From Verrucomicrobiia bacterium (GTDB taxonomy: Bacteria; Verrucomicrobiota; Verrucomicrobiia; Opitutales; Cerasicoccaceae): DNA of 62,769 nt. Every line of letters starts with the position of its first letter. Position 1 is the stretch's first letter. Below are positions 50,753-60,403 of this stretch, one piece after another. The DNA lies in NCBI GenBank assembly GCA_030425485.1, contig JAUIAM010000023.1, positions 5,001-67,769 on the forward strand. The letters run 5' to 3'. The translations under genes were made by a program, and so were the position numbers. Below the pieces are notes generated by a model. It did not search any database. It saw only the letters and a list, made by a program, of their open reading frames with translations, and was not told the DNA's origin.

Positions 50753-53125
50753 TTAAAATACCGTGCCGAAGGAGAAGTTGAACTGCATGCCGTCGTCATT
50801 GAACTGGTCGGACTTCAGCGGGAAACCGAAGTCGAGGTTCAGCGGAGCCCCCATCAGCAGCAGGCGAATACCAAAGCCGTAGTTATCGTTGTATGCGCCC
50901 GGGTCCCAGTTCGCGTCGTTGGAGTTAACAAAGCCCCAGTCGTAGAAGACCGCAAAGCGCAGGGGCTCCAGAATCTGCCAGGTGTACTCCACCGAGGCAA
51001 AGCCCATCGTGTCGCCACCGAGCGGCTCACCGTAGCCGGGCTGAGTCGGGTTGGTCTGCTTCGGGCCCACCTTGCGGAACTGGAAACCACGCAGGCTGTA
51101 AGGTCCACCCAGGTAGTACTTGTCAAAGAAGGGCACCGAGTTGTTGTCGTAAGGGATGACCGTGCCGGTACGTCCCCGGAAGCTGATAACCTGATTGGCC
51201 CAGTCGAAAGTTTTAAACCAGATCGCACCATTGAGCTGCTGGCGGATATAGTCGGTCTGCCCGCCAAAGGGTCCACCCGACAGCGAAGAGGTGTACTCCA
51301 CGCGGCTACCCTTGGTCGGGAAAACGAGGTTGTCACGCGTATCGCGAAGCAGGGTAAAACCACCCGTGGAGACAGAGCGCTCGCCGGCGTCCATCTGCAC
51401 TGTCAGGGCCGCACTGGGCTGGACATCCTTAATGTCCACCAGCTCCAAGCGGTAGAACAGGCGACCTTCCACCAACTCGAAGAGTCGCTTGCGCAGGTAG
51501 ATTTCCACCCCGGTACGGAGCTCATTGTACTCGGTAGAAAGATAGTTTGTTTCCGTGCGGAAGGCGTCGAAGCCACCGGCCAGCTCACGTTCCCACAGCC
51601 AGGGCTCTTCAAACGAGAGCAAGACCTGATTTGAACGGGCACCGATCGAAATGCGCAGGCGGAACTTCTGACCGCCACCCTGGAACCAGTTACGGGCATT
51701 GAAAATATCGAAGTTACTCTGGGTCAGCTCCACGAAACCAACGATCGACTCAACCGAACTGAAGCCCGCACCGAAGGTCAGGTTACCCGTGTCACCCTCC
51801 TTGACGGAGATACGCAGGTTGCGGCGACCGGGGATATTTGTGGCCTCGGGGGAGAGGCGCACCTCCTCGAAGAAGCGGGTGTTCTCCAGACGGGCCTGGC
51901 TGGCCTTCATGCGCACGAGGTCAAAGGTGTCACCCGGGGCCAGGGCCAGCTCACGGATGATGACGCGGCTCTTGGTCTTGGTGTTACCGGTGAGGGTGAT
52001 TGACTCGAGGATAAAGCGTTCGCCCTCGGTGATGATGAACTTGAGGTCAATGGTGCCGCCCTCGATATTGGGGTAGCGCTCGACACGGACAAAGGTATCC
52101 AGATAGCCGACTTCGCCGTAGTAGTCCTTCAGGCGCTCAATGGTACTGTCAATCTGCTCGGGGGAAAAGGGATCGCCCGTGCGGATGGGCAGGATGCGGA
52201 TCAGCTCCTCAGTCGGGTAAAGCTCATTGCCCTCAAAGGCGATGTCGCCCACGTAGTAGCGGCGACCCTCATCGACGTGGATGATGATGTCCAGATCGCC
52301 CGAATCCGGGTACTCCAGCACGACCTTGGATTCAGGGATTTCTACGTCGAGGTAGCCCTGATTCTTGTAGTAGGTGCGCAGTTTTTCGAGGTCGTCCTGA
52401 AAGATTTCTTCCTGCAGGCGTCCGTTACCCAGCAGCCAGGATACCACACAGATGTATTCCGTCGTTTCCATCTGCTCCTCAAGATCGCTCGCTTCGACGT
52501 GCTCGTTGCCCACAAACTCGATGTTGTTAATCACGAGCTGCTCGCCTTCGTCGATCTTGAAGATGACGACGCCGGTACCGAGCTGGTCATTGCGCTCGAT
52601 CTCGTAGGATACCTTGGCGTTGGTAAAGCCTTCCTTCTGATAGTAGTGAAAGAGCTTATTGGCATCGCGCTTGACCAGCACTTCGTCCAGCGGCAGCCCA
52701 ACCTCAGACTCGATCTCGTCGCTCAGGTCGCCGTCGTCCTCCTCGTCGTTGCCCTCAAAGAGGATCTGCGAGATGCGGTACTTTGGCACCACGATGAAGC
52801 CGATGGCGATCTCGCCATTGGGCAAGTCCTGTCGGCGCACCTCGATAAACTCGTAGTTCCCCGTCTGGTAGAGCGAGCGGATGGACTGGTCCACCAAGTT
52901 CTGGTTGAAAGGGTCGCCGATGCGCAGGCGCACGTGCGCCATGACGTTCTCGATGCTGACCGTCTGCACGCCCTCGAAAACGACCTCGATTTCGCCCACA
53001 ATCGGCTCGCCCTGCGCCGCAGGGGTCTCCTGTGCAGAAGCCGTAAGCGGGAAAAGGAAGGAATGAAGTAGCGCGATTGCCAGGCAATAGCTGTACCTAA
53101 GCAGAGTGTCTCTGGGAATTTTCAA
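50753..53125 (-). CDS. bamA: Outer membrane protein assembly factor BamA
   Basis: 790 residues from a TTG at 53125. Signal peptide (about 10-31, CLAIALLHSFLFPLTASAQ), five POTRA domains (about 40-440), then the 16-strand barrel. The loop-6 motif is seen in YYLGGPYSLRGFQFRKVGP, and the protein ends in FNFSFGTVF with a terminal Phe beta-signal. It is the core of the BAM complex that inserts outer-membrane barrels. No ATG occurs before the signal, so TTG is preferred; it overlaps the dnaB 3' end by 29 bp. skp follows. Confidence 0.94.
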   Translation of the reverse strand: MKIPRDTLLRYSYCLAIALLHSFLFPLTASAQETPAAQGEPIVGEIEVVFEGVQTVSIENVMAHVRLRIGDPFNQNLVDQSIRSLYQTGNYEFIEVRRQDLPNGEIAIGFIVVPKYRISQILFEGNDEEDDGDLSDEIESEVGLPLDEVLVKRDANKLFHYYQKEGFTNAKVSYEIERNDQLGTGVVIFKIDEGEQLVINNIEFVGNEHVEASDLEEQMETTEYICVVSWLLGNGRLQEEIFQDDLEKLRTYYKNQGYLDVEIPESKVVLEYPDSGDLDIIIHVDEGRRYYVGDIAFEGNELYPTEELIRILPIRTGDPFSPEQIDSTIERLKDYYGEVGYLDTFVRVERYPNIEGGTIDLKFIITEGERFILESITLTGNTKTKSRVIIRELALAPGDTFDLVRMKASQARLENTRFFEEVRLSPEATNIPGRRNLRISVKEGDTGNLTFGAGFSSVESIVGFVELTQSNFDIFNARNWFQGGGQKFRLRISIGARSNQVLLSFEEPWLWERELAGGFDAFRTETNYLSTEYNELRTGVEIYLRKRLFELVEGRLFYRLELVDIKDVQPSAALTVQMDAGERSVSTGGFTLLRDTRDNLVFPTKGSRVEYTSSLSGGPFGGQTDYIRQQLNGAIWFKTFDWANQVISFRGRTGTVIPYDNNSVPFFDKYYLGGPYSLRGFQFRKVGPKQTNPTQPGYGEPLGGDTMGFASVEYTWQILEPLRFAVFYDWGFVNSNDANWDPGAYNDNYGFGIRLLLMGAPLNLDFGFPLKSDQFNDDGMQFNFSFGTVF

Positions 53126-54518
53126 AACGCGTCAGGTGCTTGATAAATTGTAAAGGCACGATTCCTACTGGCCCATTTCGCTGCTTGGCAATGATTAAAT
53201 CCCGCGCAACCGAATCGCTTTCCATATCCTCATGTTCATTAGCATCACGAGGTTTGGCAATTAGGAGCACCACATCGGCGTCCTGCTCGATCGATCCAGA
53301 CTCGCGCAGGTCGGATACGCGGGGCTGCCGTTTTTCCTTTTCAGACTCACGGTTGAGCTGCCCCAGCACGATAACCGGCACGCCCAATTCCTTGGCCATG
53401 CCCTTCATCCCACGGGAAATTTCCGCAATTTGCTGCTCGCGCGGCACCCGGGAGTCCAGGCCGGCCACGAGTTGCAGATAGTCCACCACCACGAGGCCCA
53501 TCTTTCCTTTCATCTGGTTGGAAATGCGGCGCGCCTTGGCCCGCAACTCCAGAATGGTCAGGCCCGAGCTGTCGTCGATCATCAATGGGGAAGCCTTCAG
53601 CTCCTTGGCCGCCCGGACCATGTCCTGCTGCTTCTCCTTGGCGATGAAGCCGTCCGTCAGCTTGCGCATGTTAATCCGCGCCCGAGAGCAAAGCAGTCGC
53701 ATGGCCAACTGCTCAGCAGGCATTTCCAGCGAAAACATCAGTGTGCCGATGGCTTCCTTGCCCGGCCGGGGGCAGATAGCCGCCTCGATCATGTTGAGCG
53801 CGATCGAGGTCTTGCCCATACCGGGACGGGCCGCCACCACGATCATTTCCCCGGCGTGGAAGCCAGTCGTCATCTTGTCCAGGTCGGTAAAGCCCGTGGG
53901 CACTCCCGTGACCTGTCCCTTGTTCTGGATGAGGAACTGGATGAGCTGGGTGGCAGCGTTGATCGATTTCTCAATCGGTTGGGCGGCGTCCGTGATGCGG
54001 TCTTCGCTCACGGCGAACACGCTCTGCTCGGTTTTTTCCAAAAATGCGGCCACGTCCTGCGTCTCATCGTAGGCGCCTTCAATGGTCTCATTGGAGATGC
54101 GGATCATCTCGCGCAGAAGAAAGGCGTCGCGCACGCGCTCGATGTAGTACGGCAAGTGGGCGTGCGTATCGATACGGTTCGAAAGTTCGATCAGGTAGGC
54201 ATCGCCGCCCGCTGCGTCGAAATTCCCCTCCTTGCGGAGCTGGTCGCCCAGCGTGATTTCGTCGATGGGATTCTGTGCCCCGTAAAGGCCCTGCATGGCC
54301 TTGAAAATGATCTGGTGGCGGGCATTGTAAAAACAGGCGTCGCGGATGCGCTCCTGCACGCAAAGCGCCATCGTTTCACTGCCCCCTTCAAGGATGATAG
54401 CACCGAGCAAAGCCTGCTCAATATCAAGGTGATAGGGAACTCTACGCGAGGCCGAAGGCTGGTCATTCTTGCGGCGCGCGCGCTGGTCTTGGGGGGGCGA
54501 TTTGGCTAGTCCTGACAT
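53097..54518 (-). CDS. dnaB: Replicative DNA helicase DnaB
   Basis: 473 residues. N-terminal domain (about 30-130, with DIEQALLGAIILEGGSE) and RecA-like domain with Walker A VVAARPGMGKTSIALNM, MFSLEMPAEQLAMRLL, LGLVVVDYLQL-type Walker B, and the C-terminal arginine finger segment SGSIEQDADVVLLIAKPRD. It unwinds DNA at the fork. There is no intein. The 3' end overlaps the bamA start. Confidence 0.95.
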   Translation of the reverse strand: MSGLAKSPPQDQRARRKNDQPSASRRVPYHLDIEQALLGAIILEGGSETMALCVQERIRDACFYNARHQIIFKAMQGLYGAQNPIDEITLGDQLRKEGNFDAAGGDAYLIELSNRIDTHAHLPYYIERVRDAFLLREMIRISNETIEGAYDETQDVAAFLEKTEQSVFAVSEDRITDAAQPIEKSINAATQLIQFLIQNKGQVTGVPTGFTDLDKMTTGFHAGEMIVVAARPGMGKTSIALNMIEAAICPRPGKEAIGTLMFSLEMPAEQLAMRLLCSRARINMRKLTDGFIAKEKQQDMVRAAKELKASPLMIDDSSGLTILELRAKARRISNQMKGKMGLVVVDYLQLVAGLDSRVPREQQIAEISRGMKGMAKELGVPVIVLGQLNRESEKEKRQPRVSDLRESGSIEQDADVVLLIAKPRDANEHEDMESDSVARDLIIAKQRNGPVGIVPLQFIKHLTRFENSQRHSA

Positions 54519-54689
54519 ACGTCGTAGCCAATAGACAAACGCATGCGTCCCCGGTCAGCAAGACGAAGTTGTCAGCGGTTATTCACAAAGCAAAGCAGAA
54601 TATGACTTTCAACAACGATGGAACTTATTTTATGTTTAATAAATCAAAATTAGCTCGCTATTCTTATTGCCCAATATCACAATCAAATC

Positions 54690-55040
54690 ATGTGCATGAC
54701 ACCCGAACTTCGAAGCTTCTTGGACGCTAGACAGTGGAGGCAAGACACCTATATTGTAATCCTAGACATTCCGGTTGACCGTCTTGCGAGCTATGGCACA
54801 ATCGCAGCACGGGTGAATAATAGCGATGAGCATAATATTAGTCCAAGGAATGTTGGCTGGTTGCGAAGGGAACTCTATCGCATATTAGGGCATGATACAT
54901 GTGTGCCACTGCATCGCATTGCGCGCCAAGGTGACGTAAGTTCCGAGTTCGACTCCGATGAGACGAGACAGGTGAACAATAGGCGGAGAGGTCTGGAAGG
55001 CACCCTAGATAATCCTCAATGGTGGAGGCTAGGCGAGTAG
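54690..55040 (+). CDS. Alkyltransferase-like (ATL/MGMT-fold) protein without the acceptor cysteine
   Basis: 116 residues. IPVDRLASYGTIAARV (28-42) matches the IPxGxVxTYGxIA motif of the MGMT DNA-binding domain, and SPRNVGWLRREL the arginine-finger helix. The active-site PCHR is VPLHR here (residues 72-76), with Leu where the alkyl-accepting Cys should be. This is the state found in ATL proteins, which flag O6-alkylguanine for nucleotide excision repair. A divergent region follows. The gene and its upstream flank are AT-richer than the neighbours, which suggests transfer. Family call is by pattern, so moderate. Confidence 0.55.
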   Translation: MCMTPELRSFLDARQWRQDTYIVILDIPVDRLASYGTIAARVNNSDEHNISPRNVGWLRRELYRILGHDTCVPLHRIARQGDVSSEFDSDETRQVNNRRRGLEGTLDNPQWWRLGE

Positions 55041-55112
55041 GCAAACCGACGAGGCACAAACCCCGCCATTGCCACGGCTTCCAAAAGTCGCGAGCATCTC
55101 TCCTTCCCTGCC

Positions 55113-55901
55113 ATGATACCCACCGCACCGCTCCTGTCCGTCGTAAATTTGTCTGTCATGCGCGGGGAAACCCGCATCCTGCGCGGCATCGACTGGCGAG
55201 TGCAGCACGGCGAGCACTGGGCGATTCTCGGGGCCAATGGCTGCGGAAAAACATCGCTTCTGGCCGCCATCACCGCCTACCTGACGCCCTCTGCGGGCGA
55301 CATTGCCTTTGAGGGGCAGCACTACGGAGAGACCGACTGGAACGAAGTGCGCCTGCGCATCGGGATGGTCAGCAACGCTCTCACCCGCCGCGTCCCGCCG
55401 GCCGAAGACGCGCTCAACACCGTGCTCTCGGGCGCAACGGCCCAGCTCGGGTTCTGGACCCGTGAGGCGGCCGTGCCCACGGACAAAGCGCTGCGTTGCC
55501 TGGGCCAACTCGGCGTCCGCAAGCTGGCCGAGCGTCGCTGGGACGTGCTCAGCCAGGGCGAACGGCAAAAGGTTTTCATCGCGCGCGCCCTCATGGCCGA
55601 CCCACGGCTGCTCATCCTCGACGAGCCCTGCGCGGGGCTCGACCCCGTGGCACGGGAGCACTTCCTCGCCCGCCTGCGCAAGCTCGCTACCCGCAAGTGC
55701 AGACCTGGCCTGTTCCTTGTCACCCACCACGTGGAGGAGATTTTTCCTGAAATCAGCCACGTGCTCATCCTGAAGAAAGGACGTGTCCTCGCCGCCGGCC
55801 CTGCGGAAAAGGTGCTCACGTCCGAAAACCTCAGCGATGCCTTCGGTGCCAGGCTCACCCTCGATCGCGACCGCCACCAACGCTGGCGACTGGTAGTCTG
55901 A
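55113..55901 (+). CDS. ABC transporter ATP-binding protein, stand-alone
   Basis: 262 residues. Walker A ILGANGCGKTSLLAAI, signature DVLSQGERQKVFIARAL, Walker B RLLILDEPCAGLDPV, switch His LVTHHVEEIFPEI. No membrane permease or binding protein adjoins. It resembles YlmA/ModF-like lone ATPases of the iron/molybdate group. Substrate unknown. Confidence 0.85.
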   Translation: MIPTAPLLSVVNLSVMRGETRILRGIDWRVQHGEHWAILGANGCGKTSLLAAITAYLTPSAGDIAFEGQHYGETDWNEVRLRIGMVSNALTRRVPPAEDALNTVLSGATAQLGFWTREAAVPTDKALRCLGQLGVRKLAERRWDVLSQGERQKVFIARALMADPRLLILDEPCAGLDPVAREHFLARLRKLATRKCRPGLFLVTHHVEEIFPEISHVLILKKGRVLAAGPAEKVLTSENLSDAFGARLTLDRDRHQRWRLVV

Positions 55902-55979
55902 GCGAGTCGAAGAGTCTGCCCGCGCCAGAAAGGTGACGGGCATTCTTTATCACTGCCCCCTCGGCCTGCTTTCTCCCAC

Positions 55980-56010
55980 AAAAAAGCCGCGCCCTGAGGG
56001 ACGCGGCTTT
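55980..56010 (-). terminator. Terminator downstream of clpC
   Basis: AAAGCCGCG and CGCGGCTTT (about 55983-56010) enclose a CCC/GGG inner stem with one bulged A. On the minus strand it is followed by a T run. It lies about 50 nt beyond the clpC stop and can also end the convergent ABC gene. Confidence 0.85.
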
Positions 56011-56060
56011 GAAAGCTTATCGCTGATCCAGCCGGAACATTGCCAGCGGGTGCTACCCGC

Positions 56061-58553
56061 CTAGCTGACGGCGGCGTTTTGGGTAAAGACCAGCTTGTCG
56101 TCTTCGAGGGTGACGTTGATCGGGTCGCCGGGCTTGACCTCACCCCGCAGGATGGCTTCCGCCAGCGGGTCTTCGAGGTGTCGCTCGACGGCGCGTCGCA
56201 GCGGGCGTGCTCCGTACTTCTCGTCGTAACCGTGCTCGATGAGGAACTCCTTGGCGGGCGCATCGACCAGGATGTGGATGTCCTGGTTCTTGAGGCGCTT
56301 TTCCACCTTGGCCAGCTCGAGATCCACGATCTTGCCCATGTGCTCCTTGGAGAGCGGACGGAAGATGATGATCTCGGTCAGGCGGTTGAGGAACTCCGGC
56401 TTAAAGACGCGCTTGGTCTCGTCGAGGATGCGGTCCTTGACCTTATCAAAGTCACGGTTTGCATCGAGGCCCATGTCAAAGCCCATGCCGCTGTTCTTCA
56501 TCAGGATGTCGGCACCGACATTGGAGGTCATGATGAGGATGGTGTTGCGGAAGTCCACCGTGCGGCCGAGACTATCGGTCAGGCGGCCATCTTCGAGCAC
56601 CTGGAGGAGGAGCTGAATGACGTCCGGGTGGGCCTTTTCGATTTCGTCAAAAAGGATGCACGAGTAGGGCTTGCGGCGCACGGCCTCCGTCAACTGACCG
56701 CCTTCCTCGTAACCGACGTAGCCCGGAGGCGAACCGATCAGGCGGCTGACGGCAAACTTCTCCATGTACTCGGACATGTCGATCTGGATCAAGGCGTCCT
56801 GATCGCCGAACATACGCTCGGCCAGGATCTTGGCCAGGTGCGTCTTACCGACACCGGTCGGGCCCATGAACATGAACGAGCCGATCGGGCGGCGCGGGTC
56901 CTTGAGGTCCGCACGCGAGCGGCGCAGGGCCTTGGCGATGACCTCGGTGGCCGGGTCCTGCCCGATGATGATCTCCTGTAAGTCCTTTTCGAGCTTGAGC
57001 AACTTCTTGCTCTCGGCCTGCTCCATGCGGGTCAGCGGGATGCCGGTCCAGTCGGACACCACGTGGTGCAGGTCGTCCGCATCGACGGTGATCTGCTGCT
57101 CCTCGCGGTTCTGCTTCCACTGCTCGATTAGCTCCTCACGCTTGGCGCGGAGCTGCTTCTCCTTGTCGCGGAATTTGGCCGCCTCTTCAAAGTGCTGCTT
57201 GGAAATGGCGTCTTCCTTCTTGGCGCAGACTTCCTCGACTTCCTTGGCCATCTCCTCGATCTCCGGAGGGCGGTTGAGCGAGTCGATGCGCGCGCGGGAG
57301 CCAGCCTCGTCGAGCACGTCGATGGCCTTGTCCGGCAGGAAGCGTGCGGTGATGTAGCGGTCGGAAAGCTTGGCCGCGGCCACCAGTGCCTCGTCCGTAA
57401 AGATCACCTTGTGGTGGTCCTCGTACTTACTGCGAATGCCCTTGAGGATCTTGATCGTGTCCTCAATGTTGGGTGCGTCCACCTTGACGGACTGGAAGCG
57501 GCGGTCGAGCGCGCTGTCCTTCTCGATGTACTTGCGGTACTCGGCCAGCGTGGTGGCACCGATGCACTGGAGCTCGCCCCGGCTGAGGGCGGGCTTGAAG
57601 ATGTTCGAGGCGTCCATGGCACCCTCTGCCGCGCCCGCGCCCACGATGGTGTGCAGCTCGTCGATGAAGATAATGACGTTCTTAGCCCGGCGGATTTCGT
57701 CCATCACGGCCTTGATGCGCTCCTCAAACTGGCCACGGTACTTCGTACCCGCCACCATGAGGGCGAGGTCGAGCGTGATAACCCGCTTGTCGGCCAGAAG
57801 CTCCGGCACGATGCCCGAGGCAATTTCCTGGGCCAAGCCTTCGACGATGGCCGTCTTACCGACCCCGGCCTCACCGATGAGAACAGGGTTGTTCTTGGTG
57901 CGGCGGCAAAGGATCTGGATGACGCGGCGGATTTCCTGCTTACGCCCGATGACGGGGTCGAGGTCGCCGTTGCGGGCCAGCTCGGTCAGGTCGCGCCCAA
58001 AGGCCTTGAGGGCCGGGGTTTTGACTTCCTTCTTGTCCTCGGGACCAGCGCCCCCGGCAGAGGACGGGCCACTGCCAGCGCCAGCGGGCTCTTCGCCTTC
58101 GCCGGAAAAGTTCGGGTCGAGCTCGGCCAGGATGGCGTGACGGCACTGCTCGATGTCCACATCAAGGCTCTTAAGCACGCGGGCAGCAACGCCCTCGCCC
58201 TCGCGCAGGAGGCCGAGGAGGATGTGCTCGGTGCCGATGTAAGAGTGGTTGAGGGCCTTGGCCTCCTTACCGGCCAGCGCGAGAACTTTCTTCACGCGTG
58301 GGGTGTAGGGGATGTTGCCGCTGGGCTTGGTTTCGGGCCCGGTGCCGACTTGTTTCTCCACAGCCGAGCGCACGGTCTCCAGGTCGAGTCCCATCTTTTG
58401 CAGCACGTTGACGGCTACGCCCTGGCCGAGGTTAATCAGACCAAGCAAGAGGTGCTCGGTGCCGACGTAGTTGTGGTGAAAACGGTCGGCCTCCTTACGG
58501 GCAAGGGCCAAGACTTGCTGGGCCCGCGGGGTGAAGTTGTTCATCGGTTCCAT
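56061..58553 (-). CDS. clpC: ATP-dependent Clp protease ATP-binding subunit ClpC
   Basis: 830 residues. Double Clp-N repeats (about 1-145, [20 protein letters not shown]), AAA D1 with [16 protein letters not shown] and [15 protein letters not shown], a UVR-type middle domain (about 415-455), and AAA D2 with [17 protein letters not shown]. ClpC feeds substrates to ClpP; in bacteria with McsB it recognises arginine-phosphorylated proteins. The N-domain arginine-phosphate pockets can be expected but were not checked. mcsB and mcsA lie upstream on the same strand. Terminator follows. Confidence 0.95.
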   Translation of the reverse strand: MEPMNNFTPRAQQVLALARKEADRFHHNYVGTEHLLLGLINLGQGVAVNVLQKMGLDLETVRSAVEKQVGTGPETKPSGNIPYTPRVKKVLALAGKEAKALNHSYIGTEHILLGLLREGEGVAARVLKSLDVDIEQCRHAILAELDPNFSGEGEEPAGAGSGPSSAGGAGPEDKKEVKTPALKAFGRDLTELARNGDLDPVIGRKQEIRRVIQILCRRTKNNPVLIGEAGVGKTAIVEGLAQEIASGIVPELLADKRVITLDLALMVAGTKYRGQFEERIKAVMDEIRRAKNVIIFIDELHTIVGAGAAEGAMDASNIFKPALSRGELQCIGATTLAEYRKYIEKDSALDRRFQSVKVDAPNIEDTIKILKGIRSKYEDHHKVIFTDEALVAAAKLSDRYITARFLPDKAIDVLDEAGSRARIDSLNRPPEIEEMAKEVEEVCAKKEDAISKQHFEEAAKFRDKEKQLRAKREELIEQWKQNREEQQITVDADDLHHVVSDWTGIPLTRMEQAESKKLLKLEKDLQEIIIGQDPATEVIAKALRRSRADLKDPRRPIGSFMFMGPTGVGKTHLAKILAERMFGDQDALIQIDMSEYMEKFAVSRLIGSPPGYVGYEEGGQLTEAVRRKPYSCILFDEIEKAHPDVIQLLLQVLEDGRLTDSLGRTVDFRNTILIMTSNVGADILMKNSGMGFDMGLDANRDFDKVKDRILDETKRVFKPEFLNRLTEIIIFRPLSKEHMGKIVDLELAKVEKRLKNQDIHILVDAPAKEFLIEHGYDEKYGARPLRRAVERHLEDPLAEAILRGEVKPGDPINVTLEDDKLVFTQNAAVS

Positions 58554-58651
58554 AATAAATCTGTCGCTAGGTATGCTTTAACATTTCGGGGCTATTGTCA
58601 AAAAGTTGCGCCGGAATTGGCCCGTTAGTTATTCAGGCGTTGCTCACACGT

Positions 58652-59734
58652 CTATAGGTTAGGAGGCGGAATGCGGCGAGTTTCTTCCCGCAGGAAGCTT
58701 GCCCGCGCGGTGTCGCGCTCGTGGCTGTCGATGGTCTCGCAGGCTGCGAGCTGGATATGTCCCGGCTGCATTTCGATAAGCAGTCGGTCAACCTCACCGC
58801 GCCATTGTTCCTGAATAAAACCGGAATCAATGGCCAGGCGCAGGAGGGAAAGGTGGCTCATGGCTTCTGCAGAGCTTAGAACGTGCCCGTTTTGCAAAAT
58901 CCCGTAGGCACGGCCAATCTTATCGAGAATTTTCTCCGGCTCGTTCTCCAGCAAACGCTGCCGGGCGTTGCGCTCCTGCTCGATAATCGTGTCGATGGCC
59001 TCGCCCTTGAGGCGCGTCAGGATGTCCTGCTCGGCCTCGCCGAGAGTCTGCTGATTGGAAATCTGGAAAATACTCCCGGAGGCGTCCGAGCCCTCGCCAA
59101 AGAGACCCCGCACGACCATACCCATCTGGTTCACGGCGCGAATGACCTTGTCCATCTGGCTGTCGATAACCAGGCCCGGCAGGTGGAGCATGACCGAGGC
59201 GCGCATGCCCGTGCCAACGTTGGTCGGGCAGGCCGTCAGGTAGCCCAGCTCGCCGGAAAAAGCGAAGTCGAGGTCTTCCTCCAGCTTGCTGTCGATCTCG
59301 TCAATCACGGACCAGATCTCCTCAAAGCTACCCCCGTTGCGCAGGACCTGGATGCGCAGGTGGTCTTCCTCGTTTATCATGATGGCGCAGTCCTGCTCGC
59401 GGCTGATGATGACGCCGCTACCGGCTTCGCCCTGGGAAAGCTCTCGGCTGATGAGGTGTCGCTCGACCAGCACCTGCCGCTCCAGCTCACCCAGCTCATC
59501 AATGTGCAACACGGTGGCCTCCTGCATGTGCGGGAGCTGTGCCACCGCGTTCTCACAGGTGGACAAAACGTCGCGCCGCTGTGCCGTCTTGGCACGCCCC
59601 GGGAAGCACATTCCCTGGAGGTTGCGAGCCAGCCGGATGCGCGAACTCATCACGATGGGTGCGCCGGATGCGCCCCCGTCGGTCAGCTCTGCCCGGGCTT
59701 CGAGCAAGCGTTTGATGTTCACGCTGGGGCTCAT
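58652..59734 (-). CDS. mcsB: Protein arginine kinase McsB
   Basis: 360 residues of the ATP:guanido phosphotransferase family. VMSSRIRLARNLQGMCFPGR, REQDCAIMINEEDHLRIQ (catalytic Glu region), TACPTNVGTGMRASVMLHLP (catalytic loop) and RGLFGEGSDASGSIFQISNQ are all present. It phosphorylates arginines on damaged proteins to mark them for ClpCP. The start overlaps mcsA (4 bp), so the two are coupled, and clpC follows after about 100 nt. Confidence 0.95.
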   Translation of the reverse strand: MSPSVNIKRLLEARAELTDGGASGAPIVMSSRIRLARNLQGMCFPGRAKTAQRRDVLSTCENAVAQLPHMQEATVLHIDELGELERQVLVERHLISRELSQGEAGSGVIISREQDCAIMINEEDHLRIQVLRNGGSFEEIWSVIDEIDSKLEEDLDFAFSGELGYLTACPTNVGTGMRASVMLHLPGLVIDSQMDKVIRAVNQMGMVVRGLFGEGSDASGSIFQISNQQTLGEAEQDILTRLKGEAIDTIIEQERNARQRLLENEPEKILDKIGRAYGILQNGHVLSSAEAMSHLSLLRLAIDSGFIQEQWRGEVDRLLIEMQPGHIQLAACETIDSHERDTARASFLREETRRIPPPNL

Positions 59735-60246
59735 GACTGCGGTCCTTCGGGTTTGCCCAAAAGCTGTTCCAGCTCGTCGCGAAAGCGAGCAGCATCCTCG
59801 TACTGCTCCTGCTCCACGGCGCGGGCCAGGTTGTCCTGCAGGCGGTTGATCTCGCGCCGCAGGCCTACACGCTTGAGCAGGCCGTGGGGGATTTTTCCCA
59901 CGTGGGTTTCGCCCCGATGCATGCCCTTGAGCATCGGTTTTATCAGGCTGTCAAAGGAATCGTAGCAATCCGGGCAACCCAGGCGGCCACTGTTCTTAAA
60001 GTCACGCGGCGTACAGCCACAGGAGGAACAGACCACAGCCGGGCCTTCGATGCCCTCCGGCCCGATCGAGCTCTCGATGTTCTTGGCCATAAAGTCGGCC
60101 AGCGAGAAACCTTCCGGGTCGGTTACTCCCTTTTGCTGTGCACACTCTTCGCACAGATCAACCTTCTGAATCTTGTTGTTAATGATCTGCGTGAGGTGGA
60201 CGGTGGCGAGTTTGCCACAGATGTCACATACGAGCGATTCACCCAT
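59731..60246 (-). CDS. mcsA: McsA, activator of protein arginine kinase
   Basis: 171 residues. Two zinc-binding pairs: LVCDICGKLATVHLTQI with DLCEECAQQ, and VVCSSCGCTPRDFKNSGRLG with CPDCYDSF. A C-terminal UVR motif (about 135-168, LQDNLARAVEQEQYEDAARF) fits the family. McsA activates McsB. It is the first gene of mcsA-mcsB-clpC; the ctsR gene seen at this place in Bacillus is absent. A repeated motif lies just upstream. Confidence 0.93.
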   Translation of the reverse strand: MGESLVCDICGKLATVHLTQIINNKIQKVDLCEECAQQKGVTDPEGFSLADFMAKNIESSIGPEGIEGPAVVCSSCGCTPRDFKNSGRLGCPDCYDSFDSLIKPMLKGMHRGETHVGKIPHGLLKRVGLRREINRLQDNLARAVEQEQYEDAARFRDELEQLLGKPEGPQS

Positions 60247-60252
60247 AACTTA

Positions 60253-60311
60253 TACCTATCACAATTTTTCGACCTGGCAATCCAGAGTCACTTACCTATC
60301 GGCAATTTTCG
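60253..60311 (-). promoter_or_regulatory. Direct repeat of a 19-bp motif upstream of mcsA
   Basis: TACCTATCACAATTTTTCG (60253-60271) and TACCTATCGGCAATTTTCG (60293-60311), on the plus strand, agree at 15 of 19 positions with starts 40 bp apart. On the mcsA strand they read CGAAAAATTGTGATAGGTA and CGAAAATTGCCGATAGGTA. They may bind a regulator of the stress operon. They do not match the CtsR heptad AGGTCAA. Confidence 0.4.
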
Positions 60312-60403
60312 TGCCGAATTCACCCCGAAGGCTATCTGAGCGGGTATTGCCGCCTGCGGGAAAATCTTACCCGGCCCCAAACCGCACCGGCAAAGCCGCC
60401 CCC

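Noticed and set aside
57192-58628. 478-codon open frame on the plus strand
   Set aside because: Antisense to clpC; no recognisable domain. The long open frame results from codon bias.
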